Shown: positions 9,612 to 19,711, counted from the stretch's first letter. The stretch is DNA of 64,000 nt from Clostridia bacterium (GCA_021203845.1 JAJQAK010000167.1:1-64000); one strand, 5' to 3'. Numbers and translations: made by a program. The notes: generated from the letters alone by a model not told the origin.

Positions 9612-11024
9612 ATGCCGGAACAACAGTTTGACATGACTCAGGAGACCTATGACTCGCTCAAAGAGCAGTTGGACGAACTCATAAAGGTTAGACGCCCGGA
9701 GATAGTCGAGCGTATAAAGGAGGCCAGGGGACACGGAGACCTTTCGGAAAACGCGGAATACGATGCCGCAAGAGAGGAACAACGTTCCAACGAAGGTAAA
9801 ATTGCCGAACTCGAATATCAGATAAAGAACGCGAACATCATAGAAGCCCCTAAGAGCAACATCGAAGTCGGGATCAATTCCGTTGTTAACGTCTTCGATA
9901 TATCGGTGGAAGCGCAATTCGTGGCCAAGGTAAAAAACGAGCTCAACGATGACGTAAAGTCGGAACTTACCGACAGCTATGTATCGCGGGTTTTGGCTGA
10001 CGTTGCCTCTGAGGCCAAGCACAGTGCCAAAGACGAATTGGATGTCACGCTTAGGGATGTCGAGAGCGTGAAATCGGAGTCTGGGAAAGAGAAAAGCACG
10101 AGGGCTGAGATAATCGGCAGGATAGAGAATGCGATAGATGTCAGGGTTGAAGAAATAAAAAAAGACAAGATCGAAGGAATAAGAAAGGAGATAGTCGACG
10201 AGATTATAGATGAGGTCGCCGCGGATGTGGAAATCGAGGCGATAACTGGCGTCAAACCCCCGCAGCCGATAACGGGAAACGATTTCGGTGTCGGAGCGGA
10301 TGCGGACGCCGAGGACGATGTTAAGAGAGAGAAGATGACCGTTGCGGGCGCGGAAACGTGGGTCCAGAAGACGGTAATCAGGAGACTGGAAAACAATCTG
10401 AAGGTCAGGATGAAGGCCGAAGTCGAGAAATCGGAAAAAACTAAACTGAGCGAACGACTTAAGGAGGAAAAACTGCCGGAGGCCGTCAGAAACGAGGAGA
10501 AAGAGAACGGAGGACCGTATACCATAACGTCGGTCACGGACTGCAACGTCATGGAAAACAAGATTTCAATGCAGTCTCCCGTCGGCGCCGCCCTCATGGG
10601 GCATCGTGTGGGAAAGAAGGTCAGTGTCCCCTGTCCGGACGGATCTTCATATGTACTTAGGATTCTGGGCATAAAGATAATCTCCGTCATAACGGTCGTT
10701 GACAAAGACACCGGGGAGGAAAAACGGGAGTACACCGTGACGTCCGCCGAAAATTACGACGGTATGAACAGTAAAGTTCCGGAGGGGTCGGCACTTGCCG
10801 ACGCACTGGTAGGTCACGGAGTCGGTGACAAGGTCTCTGTCCCGAGCGTTAGAGACAAAGCCGGGAAGAGGCCAAAGGAAAAAACCGACATGGGTTCTGT
10901 CGACGAGACATCGGGGGATAACGCCGCGCCCGCGGAAGACGCCCTTGCAGACGTATCCAAGCCCAAGGTCAAGGGAAAAAACAAAGGCAAGACGTGCACA
11001 ATAGAAATAAAGAGCGTTAAGTGA
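9612..11024 (+). CDS. greA: Enlarged GreA-like transcript cleavage factor with insertion and duplicated C-terminal domain
   Basis: N-terminus MTQETYDSLKEQLDELIKVRRPEIVERIKEARGHGDLSENAEYDAAREEQ is canonical GreA; GreA C-terminal domain at YTITSVTDCNVMENKISMQSPVGAALMGHRVGKKVSVP and a second copy at YTVTSAENYDGMNSKVPEGSALADALVGHGVGDKVSVP; directly upstream of lysS. Confidence 0.88.
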   Translation: MPEQQFDMTQETYDSLKEQLDELIKVRRPEIVERIKEARGHGDLSENAEYDAAREEQRSNEGKIAELEYQIKNANIIEAPKSNIEVGINSVVNVFDISVEAQFVAKVKNELNDDVKSELTDSYVSRVLADVASEAKHSAKDELDVTLRDVESVKSESGKEKSTRAEIIGRIENAIDVRVEEIKKDKIEGIRKEIVDEIIDEVAADVEIEAITGVKPPQPITGNDFGVGADADAEDDVKREKMTVAGAETWVQKTVIRRLENNLKVRMKAEVEKSEKTKLSERLKEEKLPEAVRNEEKENGGPYTITSVTDCNVMENKISMQSPVGAALMGHRVGKKVSVPCPDGSSYVLRILGIKIISVITVVDKDTGEEKREYTVTSAENYDGMNSKVPEGSALADALVGHGVGDKVSVPSVRDKAGKRPKEKTDMGSVDETSGDNAAPAEDALADVSKPKVKGKNKGKTCTIEIKSVK

Positions 11025-11025
11025 C

Positions 11026-12561
11026 ATGCAGAGCGATATCAACCAGGAAACGGTCGGCGGGGACGATCAGAACGACGAACAGTCGGAGGAACTTTTGGCG
11101 GAACAGGAGCAGATAAGGCTCCAGAAGCTTGCGAAGCTCCGTGAGGAGGGAAATGACCCTTACGTGAAGACGACGTATGAGGTCACGTCTGACTCCGAGG
11201 CCGTGAAAAGCAGCTTCAGTGAGCTCGAGGGGAAGGATGTTTCCGTCGCCGGACGCATCATGTCGCGCCGCATAATGGGAAAAGCCACGTTCTGCCACAT
11301 ACAGGACAGACACGGGCTTTTGCAGATATACGTAAAGCGAGACGACGTCGGGGAGGAGGCATACGCCTCCTTCAAAAAGGACTACGACATAGGCGATATC
11401 GTGGGAGTTTCCGGATTCGTCTTCAAGACGGGGACTGGCGAGGTCTCCGTACACTGCCGGCACATAGAGATGCTCACGAAAGCGCTCACACCGCTTCCCG
11501 AGAAGATGCACGGGCTCGTCAACACGGACATAAGGTACCGCCGGAGAGAGCTTGACCTCATCGTGAATCCGGACGTAAAGGACACGTTCGTAAAGCGTTC
11601 GCAGATTCTCCGCGAGATACGTGCGTATCTTGACGGCCTCGGATACATAGAGGTGGACACACCGACACTCACGACGTTCGAGATAGGGGCGAACGCGAGG
11701 CCGTTTATGACGCACCACAACGCGCTGGACCTTGATATGTACCTTCGCATAGAGACGGAGCTCTACCTCAAAAGGCTCATAGTCGGGGGGCTCGAGAAGG
11801 TGTACGAGGTGGGCAGGATATTCCGCAACGAGGGGATGGACGCATACCACAACCCTGAGTTCACGTCGATAGAAATGTACCAGGCCTACACCGACTACTT
11901 CGGCATGATGGACATCATAGAGGACCTTTACAGGACGGTCACGAAAAACGTCTGCGGGTCCGAGGTCATAACATATCAGGGCACGGAGATAGACATGGGC
12001 GCGAAATGGCCGAGATACACCATGAGGGAGTATGTCAAAAAAACGTGCGGTGCCGACTACGACGCATGGGGCTCGGACGAGGACGCCCGCGCCAGCGCGA
12101 AGGCTCTCGGATGCCCCGTGCCGGAGGGCGAGAAGGCCACGCGCGGGAACGTCCTTTTGGCACTTTTCGAGGAACTTTGTCAAAGCACGCTCGTGCAGCC
12201 CACGATAATATACGATTACCCCATAGAGAATTCGCCCCTCGCGAAGAGGAAAAAGGGCGATTCCCTTTTCACACAGCGATTCGAGTACTTCGTCTGCGGA
12301 CAGGAGTACGGCAACGCCTTTTCCGAGCTCAACGACCCCATAGATCAGAGGGAGAGGTTCGAAAAACAGGTCGCGCAAAAACGTGCGCAGGATAAAAACA
12401 GCAATGCGAGGGTGGATGAGGACTTCATAAACGCCCTCAAGCTCGGTCTCCCGCCCACGGGAGGACTCGGATTCGGGGTGGACAGGCTCGTCATGCTCCT
12501 TACGGACAGCCCCACGGTTAGGGACGTTCTGCTGTTCCCCACAATGAAACCCAGGAAATAG
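11026..12561 (+). CDS. lysS: Lysine--tRNA ligase (class II)
   Basis: 511 aa; OB-fold plus class II motifs YEVGRIFRNEGMDAYHNPEFTSIEMYQAY, GLPPTGGLGFGVDRLVMLLT. Confidence 0.98.
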   Translation: MQSDINQETVGGDDQNDEQSEELLAEQEQIRLQKLAKLREEGNDPYVKTTYEVTSDSEAVKSSFSELEGKDVSVAGRIMSRRIMGKATFCHIQDRHGLLQIYVKRDDVGEEAYASFKKDYDIGDIVGVSGFVFKTGTGEVSVHCRHIEMLTKALTPLPEKMHGLVNTDIRYRRRELDLIVNPDVKDTFVKRSQILREIRAYLDGLGYIEVDTPTLTTFEIGANARPFMTHHNALDLDMYLRIETELYLKRLIVGGLEKVYEVGRIFRNEGMDAYHNPEFTSIEMYQAYTDYFGMMDIIEDLYRTVTKNVCGSEVITYQGTEIDMGAKWPRYTMREYVKKTCGADYDAWGSDEDARASAKALGCPVPEGEKATRGNVLLALFEELCQSTLVQPTIIYDYPIENSPLAKRKKGDSLFTQRFEYFVCGQEYGNAFSELNDPIDQRERFEKQVAQKRAQDKNSNARVDEDFINALKLGLPPTGGLGFGVDRLVMLLTDSPTVRDVLLFPTMKPRK

Positions 12562-12563
12562 CC

Positions 12564-13889
12564 GTGGCAAAGCTTCACATATATGACGCGATAAATGGCA
12601 GAGCCCACGTGAGTTTCCACATGCCGGGACACAAAGGAACAGAGAACTTTACGAAGTTTTTCCCCGGCGCGGAGATGGATGTCACGGAGCTCTCTTTTTC
12701 CGGTAGCCTTCTGGGCTCGGAAGGGGTGATAGGCCTCGCTCAAAGGGACATCGCCGAAATTTTGGGGGCGAAGGCCTCCTTCATAACGACGGATGGGTCG
12801 ACGAGCGGGATATTCTCCATGCTGTATGTCGCCAAAAGACGCGGCGGAAGGGTGGCGATACCGAGATACTGTCACATGAGCGTCTACAACGCGTGCGCCG
12901 TACTGGGGATTGAACCCGTCATAATGGACTGCGTCGTAAAAGAGGGGGTGCCGCTTCCTCCGTCCGCGGAGGAGATCGAAAAGACGGTCGCGGACTGCGA
13001 GGAGAAAGTGGGAGCCGTCCTGCTGGTCTCCCCCGATTACTACGGCAATATCGCGGACCTTGAGACCGCGAAGGCGCTTTCGGAAAGTTACGGTTTTCTT
13101 CTCATCGTCGACGGGGCACACGGATCGCATCTTTTCGCCGAGGACATATACGCCGGGAGATACGCCGACATGTGGGTCGACGGGACGCACAAATCGCTTC
13201 CGACCCTCACACAGGGCGCGGTCGTGTCCGCGGGGAGAGAGGATCTTACGGAGGCGCTTGAGGAGGCGCTGAACGTGTTCCGCACGTCCTCGCCGAGCTA
13301 TCCCGTCATGGCGTCCGTGGAGTACGGGGTGAAATACCTCGCGGATAACCGCGAAAAACTGGAAAAGGCGAAGATTCTTTCCAAAGACATAGCCGACGCG
13401 CTGTATCCGGTGAAGACTTATCGCGGCGGAGACTGGACAAAGATATGCGTCGATTTCCTGGGTACGGGCTTTGACCCGGGATATGTCGCGAAGTGGCTGG
13501 AACTCTACGGGGTGTACCCGGAGCTTTGCGACGGCAGATACATACTGCTGTATCTGTCCGTCGAAACCACGGAAGCCGACAGGGACAGGCTGGTTCTGGC
13601 CTTCCGCACGATCACGGAAAACTGGAAGTGCCTCGGAGAGTGCAAGGAAAAAGTTTTCGCCTTGCCGAAAAAAGTCTGCGGCTTTCTCGACGCCGTAGGC
13701 GCAAAGAGCGAATACGTGCCATTGGATGTGGCGAAAGGCCGTGTGGCCGCCGCGGTCGCGGGAATCGCACCTCCGTGCATGCCGAGGATTCTTCCGGGGG
13801 AGGAGATTACGGATGACGTCGTTAAGATGCTCGGCGGTAAGGGAAGCTTCGGCATAAAAGATGGGAAGATAAAAGTGGTCAAAGGCTGA
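12564..13889 (+). CDS. Orn/Lys/Arg decarboxylase-family protein
   Basis: 441 aa; HMPGHKG, VDGAHGSHL, DMWVDGTHKSLPTLTQGA (PLP lysine); GTG start. Confidence 0.93.
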   Translation: MAKLHIYDAINGRAHVSFHMPGHKGTENFTKFFPGAEMDVTELSFSGSLLGSEGVIGLAQRDIAEILGAKASFITTDGSTSGIFSMLYVAKRRGGRVAIPRYCHMSVYNACAVLGIEPVIMDCVVKEGVPLPPSAEEIEKTVADCEEKVGAVLLVSPDYYGNIADLETAKALSESYGFLLIVDGAHGSHLFAEDIYAGRYADMWVDGTHKSLPTLTQGAVVSAGREDLTEALEEALNVFRTSSPSYPVMASVEYGVKYLADNREKLEKAKILSKDIADALYPVKTYRGGDWTKICVDFLGTGFDPGYVAKWLELYGVYPELCDGRYILLYLSVETTEADRDRLVLAFRTITENWKCLGECKEKVFALPKKVCGFLDAVGAKSEYVPLDVAKGRVAAAVAGIAPPCMPRILPGEEITDDVVKMLGGKGSFGIKDGKIKVVKG

Positions 13890-14064
13890 TATCCGGCCGT
13901 CGCGGATGCCTATAAAAAGGTTCTTTCTATTGCGTTTTACGTCGCGTTTCTATATATGGGGTCATAATTGAAATGGGCAGACAGCCATGAAGCCGGAGAA
14001 TTTTCCTGTGGGGGGATTGAACTTTGTGTTGATTGTAGTATAATCTCAATCGAAGGAAACAATG

Positions 14065-14755
14065 TATGGATAAATATCTGAATCCGGGGAACGGGAAGTT
14101 CCAGGAAGCTCTGAACACAAAACATACGTCGACAAGTCCGATCTCATAAAGTACACGAACGATGTAATCGATACTTTGGAAAAATATGTCTGTCTGTTCA
14201 GGCCCAGAAGATTCGGAAAAACCGTTGCCGCCTTCTCGACGCCACTACCAAGGCGGACGCGAAAGGTGTCGCCGAGACGCCGGGGAGGATATTTGCGTAT
14301 CTCACGAAAAGGACCGTTTACCCATATGAGAGTTCTTTCGCCGATTTTGTGGACTTTGCGTACATGTCCACGAACGATTATTGCGACATAATACCCGAGG
14401 CTCCGACGGGATGGCTTAAGAAGGCGGATTTCGTCCTGTATCCCAGCCTTCTTCGCGCGAGAGCCGACAGAACGCATCTTCCCGGGATAATAATTGAGCT
14501 CAAAAACGAGAAGTCTGAAAAAAGCCGCTGATCAGATAGAGGGGAAGGGGTACGACGACTACTTCGAGTAGAGGAAGTATCACGGCGACGTCATACACGT
14601 GGGACTGGACTTTCAGAAGATGACGCCGAAGGGAAGGCAGGCACTCGCCGCGACAGAAACTGTTTCGGAAGAAGGCGTGTTTTTCGGCAACGACGCGAAT
14701 CTGAACATACAGTCGAAGAATGTGCATATTTGTGAAATCAGGAAGCACACGATTT
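14065..14755 (+). pseudogene. AAA-ATPase-like/PD-(D/E)XK nuclease family protein, decayed copy A
   Basis: MDKYLNPGNGKFQEALNTK then frameshift to TYVDKSDLIKYTNDVIDTLEKYVCLFRPRRFGKTVAA, large internal deletion, then DIIPEAPTGWLKKADFVLYP...LPGIIIELKNEK and an in-frame stop. Confidence 0.85.
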
Positions 14756-14981
14756 GAATCGGAATACATCACGGGCGGGACGGTGTCGTTCCGCTTTTTT
14801 GGTATCGGAACGCATAGGTCGGGGTCAGTACGCGAGCTCTTTGGAGAAGAATCGTATCGACCCGGCATCGAGTCGGGTTCGGGCACTATTAGGCTCTTTA
14901 GCTCGCTATTCATATTGCTTTTTGGTTGCGGGCTGTGTTATAATTTCGTGTAAGATACAAAAGCGGGTACGTGTTGATAAT

Positions 14982-16688
14982 ATGACACTTGGCAAAGTGG
15001 AAGAAAACATGGGGGCAAATTCCCAAAATTTCATAAAGATTTCGAAGCAGGGATATTACGTCGACAAATCTCTTTTTATCAAAGACCTGGTCGATTCGGG
15101 CGAAGAGGTGACTTTGATAACCAGGCCCAGACGTTTCGGAAAGTCTCTGAATCTTGACATGGTGAGGACTTTTTTTGAAAAAACTGACGAAGACACGTCC
15201 GCTTATTTCAGAGATTTTGAAATTTGGAAATGCGGCAACGAATATACGTCGCTGCAGGGAAAGTTCCCCGTCATATATCTGGATTTTAAAAGCGTGTCGG
15301 AGTCTACCTGGGAGAAGCAGTTCGGATGTTTTAAAAAGGTCATTGCAAACGAATATTTTAGGCATGCAGACGAGTTGCAAGGTTATATTCCAGAGCTTAG
15401 ACTTAAAGTATATAAGCGCATATCGGAAGAAGACGGGACGGAAGCGGACTGCGAGGATTCGATAAGGCTTCTGACGGAGTTGCTTCACAAGAGGTATGGG
15501 ATGGCCCCGATTGTTCTGATAGATGAATATGACGCTCCCATTCAGTCAGCCATTGACCATGATTTTTACACCGAGAACGAAGATTTTATCAGGAACTTTT
15601 TTGCCACGTCCTTTAAAGGGAATCGGGACCTTAACTTCGCCCTTCTCACGGGTGTCAATCAAATCACCGGAGCGGGGCTGTACAGCGGTTTCAACAACGC
15701 AAAAATATATACCGTTTTAGACGACAGATACAGTGAATATTTCGGCTTCACGGGAGATGAAGTCAGAAAACTTTTGCAAGACTTCGGTGCCGCAGAAAAA
15801 TACGACGAGGTCTGTGAATGGTATGATGGATACATTTTCGGACATGAGGAAATTTTCAACCCCATTTCTATTTTGAGCTATGTGACAAATGGGTTCAAAC
15901 CTCACGCATATTGGGTAGCCACATCCGGTCAAACTGTGTTCAAGACGATGATAAGAAAAATCACGAACGAGGTTTTGGACAAGCTGATTGATCTGTCCCT
16001 CGGCAAGTGCATCTCCGTCCCGGTCAAAACCAATCTCACTTATGACGATCTCAATGATGTCAACAATGTGTATTCCGTTCTTTTTATAACAGGGTATATC
16101 AAGTTATACGTTCCCGAAGGGGAAAATTATGAAAAAGAGTTACGTAAAGCCATAGAGTCTGCAAAAGACGATAAAGAGAACAAGTTTAAGCTTGTGAACA
16201 AGGAGATTGCCGAGGCATACGTCAAAGACATTTTGGAATACGCCGAAGGCATGTTCAGATTTGATTTTGTCGATAATCTACAGAATGCCCTGAACAAGAG
16301 AGACATAAATCTCATAGAAAAAGAACTCAAGGAGTATATCTCTGAGTCCGTCAGCTTTTACAACAATCAGGAAAGCCTTTATCACGGCATTGTCCTGGGG
16401 CTACTCAGGACAATGCGTTCGATATATGCCATAACATCTGACAGAGAATCGGGAGAGGGTAGATACGACATAACGGCCGAGCCGCTCCGCGGATTAAACT
16501 CGCTTCCCGGAATCGTGCTTGAGCTCAAAGTTTGCAAAAAGAGAGAGAATTTGTCGAAAAGAGCGAAAGAGGCTCTTGACCAGATTAACAGGAAGGATTA
16601 CGCACGCGACATGGTGACCAGGGGCGTTAAAGACGTCCTAAAGATAGGCATGGCTTTCTACGGAAAGAAAGTTGAGTTCGCGTCGTGA
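14982..16688 (+). CDS. AAA-ATPase-like + PD-(D/E)XK nuclease domain protein, copy B
   Basis: 568 aa; YYVDKSLFIKDL, RPRRFGKSLNLDM, IDEYDAPIQSA, C-terminal GEGRYDITAEPL...GIVLELKVCKK...AKEALDQINRKDYARDM...KIGMAFYGKKV. Own TATAAT at ~14940. Confidence 0.93.
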   Translation: MTLGKVEENMGANSQNFIKISKQGYYVDKSLFIKDLVDSGEEVTLITRPRRFGKSLNLDMVRTFFEKTDEDTSAYFRDFEIWKCGNEYTSLQGKFPVIYLDFKSVSESTWEKQFGCFKKVIANEYFRHADELQGYIPELRLKVYKRISEEDGTEADCEDSIRLLTELLHKRYGMAPIVLIDEYDAPIQSAIDHDFYTENEDFIRNFFATSFKGNRDLNFALLTGVNQITGAGLYSGFNNAKIYTVLDDRYSEYFGFTGDEVRKLLQDFGAAEKYDEVCEWYDGYIFGHEEIFNPISILSYVTNGFKPHAYWVATSGQTVFKTMIRKITNEVLDKLIDLSLGKCISVPVKTNLTYDDLNDVNNVYSVLFITGYIKLYVPEGENYEKELRKAIESAKDDKENKFKLVNKEIAEAYVKDILEYAEGMFRFDFVDNLQNALNKRDINLIEKELKEYISESVSFYNNQESLYHGIVLGLLRTMRSIYAITSDRESGEGRYDITAEPLRGLNSLPGIVLELKVCKKRENLSKRAKEALDQINRKDYARDMVTRGVKDVLKIGMAFYGKKVEFAS

Positions 16689-16847
16689 TTTTCGGACATC
16701 GGTAAGCAAAAGAACGAGAACATGGTTTATGAGTAATAAAACATATCCAATGAGCAACATGAGAAAGACCGCGAAATCTTTCTCTGTCGAATTTTTAAAA
16801 CGCGCCAAAGACTATTCGGCGACATGTATGCAAAGGCGGGACGGGAT

Positions 16848-17477
16848 ATGACGCGCGGAAAATTTGTGACGATTGAGGGTTGCGAAGGCGCGGGCAAGAG
16901 CACGCAGGTGAGACTTCTCTGCGAATGGCTGGACAGTCTCGGCATAGATTATGTTTTCACCCGGGAGCCCGGCGGCTGCAAGACGTCGGAGGCCATACGT
17001 GAGATAATACTTTCCAACGACTATGCCGGCATGGACGCCGGATGCGAGGCTCTTTTGTATGCGGGGGCGAGGCTTCAGAACCTCAGGGACACCGTGGAGC
17101 CGGCCCTTGCCGCGGGAAAGCTGGTCATTTGCGACAGATACGTGGACTCCTCTTTCGCATACCAGGGGTATGCGAGGGGACTCGGCTTCGAGTTCGTGGA
17201 GAGCATAAACAGAAAGGCGTTGGAGGGACACACGCCGGATCTTACGCTGTTTCTCGACATAAGACCCGCCGAGGCTTTTCAGAGAAAGCACGGCGCGGAC
17301 AAAAGCGACAGGATGGAGTGCGAGGGCCTCGCATTCCACGAAAAGGTTTACGAGGGATACAAGGAGGCACAGAGAAGGTTTGAAAGAATCGTCTCCGTCG
17401 ATTGCGGCGGCTCAAAAGAGGAGACCGCCGAGAACATAAAGAAGATACTCACGCAAATGGGCATTGTGGAGGCGTAG
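16848..17477 (+). CDS. tmk: Thymidylate kinase
   Basis: MTRGKFVTIEGCEGAGKSTQVRLLCEWL; FTREPGG; DRYVDSSFAYQG. Confidence 0.96.
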   Translation: MTRGKFVTIEGCEGAGKSTQVRLLCEWLDSLGIDYVFTREPGGCKTSEAIREIILSNDYAGMDAGCEALLYAGARLQNLRDTVEPALAAGKLVICDRYVDSSFAYQGYARGLGFEFVESINRKALEGHTPDLTLFLDIRPAEAFQRKHGADKSDRMECEGLAFHEKVYEGYKEAQRRFERIVSVDCGGSKEETAENIKKILTQMGIVEA

Positions 17478-17480
17478 GCG

Positions 17481-18377
17481 GTGGAAAAGCTCCTTAAGTC
17501 CACAACCGCATACAGGATACTTTCCGGCGACAGACGCTCGGGAAGGCTCTCCCACGCGTACATGCTGCATTTCGGCGACCCGGGGTGTCTGAGGGACGCT
17601 CTGAAGATATTCGCTGCTGAGATGTACGGAGGGGACGAAAAGACAAGCCGCCAGATAACGGAGGAAGTTTTCCAGGACGTCAGGTTTTATCCTGCGCAGG
17701 GAGGGAAACTCTCCGTGGATGACGCGACCGAGATAGTGGACGACGGCGCGATAAAGCCCGTTCGCGGGGACAGGAAGATATACGTCGTGTCGGACTTCGA
17801 CCAGGCGACGGCGCTTTTCCAGAACAAGCTTTTAAAATCCCTCGAGGAGCCGCCGGAAGGGGTGATGTTCCTTCTGGGCGCGGCGTCTCTCGCCCCGGTC
17901 CTCACGACCGTGAGATCGCGTGTAAAGACGCTGGAGATACCGCCGTTTTCGGAAGAGGAGATTTACGCCGCTCTGGAGCGCGAAGGACACTCGGAAAAGA
18001 ACACCGACGCGGCGAGGGCCTCCGGAGGAGTCTTTTCCGCGGCGCGGAACATGGTGAAAGGCGACAGGTACGACGAACTCATTTCGGCCGCGGAGGACGT
18101 TTTCCGCGCCACGAGGGAGAACGCCGGCGAGATAGCGGGTAGATACAAAGATTTCAAATACAGACGCGAGCTTCTGGGCGAGGTGCAGCTTCTCGCGAGG
18201 GACGAGGCCGTGAAAACGGACGAACCTTCCAAGGCGGCGCCGCTTCTAAACCTCTGCGAAAAAATAGACAGGGCCGTGGCGGACGTCAGGTTCAACGTAA
18301 ACTTCTCACAGGTTCTTTTCAATCTCATCCTCACGAAGGTTGAGGACTGCGAAAAGTGGGAGAAACTTCTTAAGTGA
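17481..18377 (+). CDS. holB: DNA polymerase III delta-prime subunit
   Basis: SGRLSHAYMLHFGDPG..., KLLKSLEEPPEGVMFLLGA; position after tmk. Confidence 0.88.
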   Translation: MEKLLKSTTAYRILSGDRRSGRLSHAYMLHFGDPGCLRDALKIFAAEMYGGDEKTSRQITEEVFQDVRFYPAQGGKLSVDDATEIVDDGAIKPVRGDRKIYVVSDFDQATALFQNKLLKSLEEPPEGVMFLLGAASLAPVLTTVRSRVKTLEIPPFSEEEIYAALEREGHSEKNTDAARASGGVFSAARNMVKGDRYDELISAAEDVFRATRENAGEIAGRYKDFKYRRELLGEVQLLARDEAVKTDEPSKAAPLLNLCEKIDRAVADVRFNVNFSQVLFNLILTKVEDCEKWEKLLK

Positions 18378-18404
18378 CGTGCCCTCGCGGCGGAGACATG
18401 GCAT

Positions 18405-19295
18405 ATGATTGTTGATTACGTAGGTGTGAAATTTGACGACGGGGGAAAGGTCTACTATTTCTCCCCGGACGGAGAGGACCTCGAAAAGGGCGATGAGGTG
18501 ATAGTCGAGACCTCAAGAGGCATCGAGTGCGTGACGGTTGTCGTGCCGCACGGAGAGGTGGAGGAAAACACTCTCCCCTCCCCCATGAAACCCATCATAC
18601 GGAAGGCTACGGCGGAGGACAAAGAGACCGTGAGAAGGAACGAGGCGAGGCGCTCCGAGCTCATGAGACTTTTTACCGAGAAAATGGAGAAATACAAACT
18701 TCCCATGAAGCTCGTATCCTGCGAAATAGCGTTCGAAGGGAACAAGGTGACGTACTACTTCTCCTCGGAAAGGAGGGTGGACTTCCGCGACTTCGTGAGG
18801 GATCTTTCGTCCGCCGTGCACATGAGAATAGAGCTCCGCCAGATAGGCATAAGGGACGAGATAAGGATGCTCGGCGGCATAGGCCACTGCGGCAGGGAGT
18901 GCTGCTGTTCGGGCTGCATGATTGACTTCAAGAAGGTCAGCGTCAAAATGGCGAAAAACCAGGGTCTTTCCCTCAACCCCGCGAAGATATCGGGATACTG
19001 CGGGAGGCTGATGTGCTGTCTCGCGTATGAGGACTACTACTATTCCGAGACCTGCAAGAAGATGCCCAAGACCGGCTCGGAGGTATCCACGCCAGATGGT
19101 AAAGGCATAGTCGTGAACGTTGACATGCTCAAGATGCGGGTTAAAGTGAGGATTGCCTCCAACGACTACTTCAAATACGGAGATTACGCGCTGGACGAAG
19201 TTGCACCCACGCACAGACCTGGTGGAAAGCCCAGAGCAGAGACGAAGGAAGACGACGGAGAGGCCTCCGTCGGGGAAGAAAATCTTCCCGAGTGA
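18405..19295 (+). CDS. ricT: PSP1-domain regulatory protein (YaaT/RicT)
   Basis: 296 aa; VDFRDFVRDLSSAVHMRIELRQIGIRDEIRMLGGIGHCGRECCCS; LNPAKISGYCGRLMCCLAYED. Confidence 0.93.
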   Translation: MIVDYVGVKFDDGGKVYYFSPDGEDLEKGDEVIVETSRGIECVTVVVPHGEVEENTLPSPMKPIIRKATAEDKETVRRNEARRSELMRLFTEKMEKYKLPMKLVSCEIAFEGNKVTYYFSSERRVDFRDFVRDLSSAVHMRIELRQIGIRDEIRMLGGIGHCGRECCCSGCMIDFKKVSVKMAKNQGLSLNPAKISGYCGRLMCCLAYEDYYYSETCKKMPKTGSEVSTPDGKGIVVNVDMLKMRVKVRIASNDYFKYGDYALDEVAPTHRPGGKPRAETKEDDGEASVGEENLPE

Positions 19296-19405
19296 GTGAA
19301 GTTCTCAAAATGTTAAAAATTCACAATAAAAATCTTAATCGCGGTTAAGTTTTGTAATTTTCGTACAGAAAATGTTAAAAATCAAAAGAAAATAACAATT
19401 CGTGC

Positions 19406-19434
19406 TTTACACCAAAAATCCGGTGTGCTATAAT
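19406..19434 (+). promoter_or_regulatory. SigA-type promoter of the ferredoxin gene with inverted repeat in the spacer
   Basis: TTTACA, 17-nt spacer CCAAAAATCCGGTGTGC, TATAAT; ACACC/GGTGT arms overlap the -35 and spacer. Confidence 0.6.
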
Positions 19435-19474
19435 TCAACTGTTCAGAAAGAAAATCTTTATGGAGGTAATCGTT

Positions 19475-19645
19475 ATGGCACATGTAATCAGTGACGATTG
19501 TGTAGCTTGTGGTGCATGCGCAGCAACCTGCCCCGTTTCAGCAATATCCGAGGGCGACGGCAAGTACGTCGTAGATCCCGACGTTTGCATTGACTGCGGT
19601 GCGTGCGAGGAAGGATGCCCTACCGGAGCAATCGCTGCAGAATAA
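19475..19645 (+). CDS. 2[4Fe-4S] ferredoxin
   Basis: 56 aa; CVACGACAATCPVSAI and CIDCGACEEGCPTGAI. Confidence 0.96.
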   Translation: MAHVISDDCVACGACAATCPVSAISEGDGKYVVDPDVCIDCGACEEGCPTGAIAAE

Positions 19646-19711
19646 TTTTTCGGTAAATAATTCAGACAAGGTGAGGCACGCGCTTCGCCTTGTTTTGTTT
19701 TGTGTGAGACC

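Noticed and set aside
11017-12570. 517-aa minus-strand ORF over lysS
   Set aside because: Exact antisense shadow of lysS with no recognisable domain.
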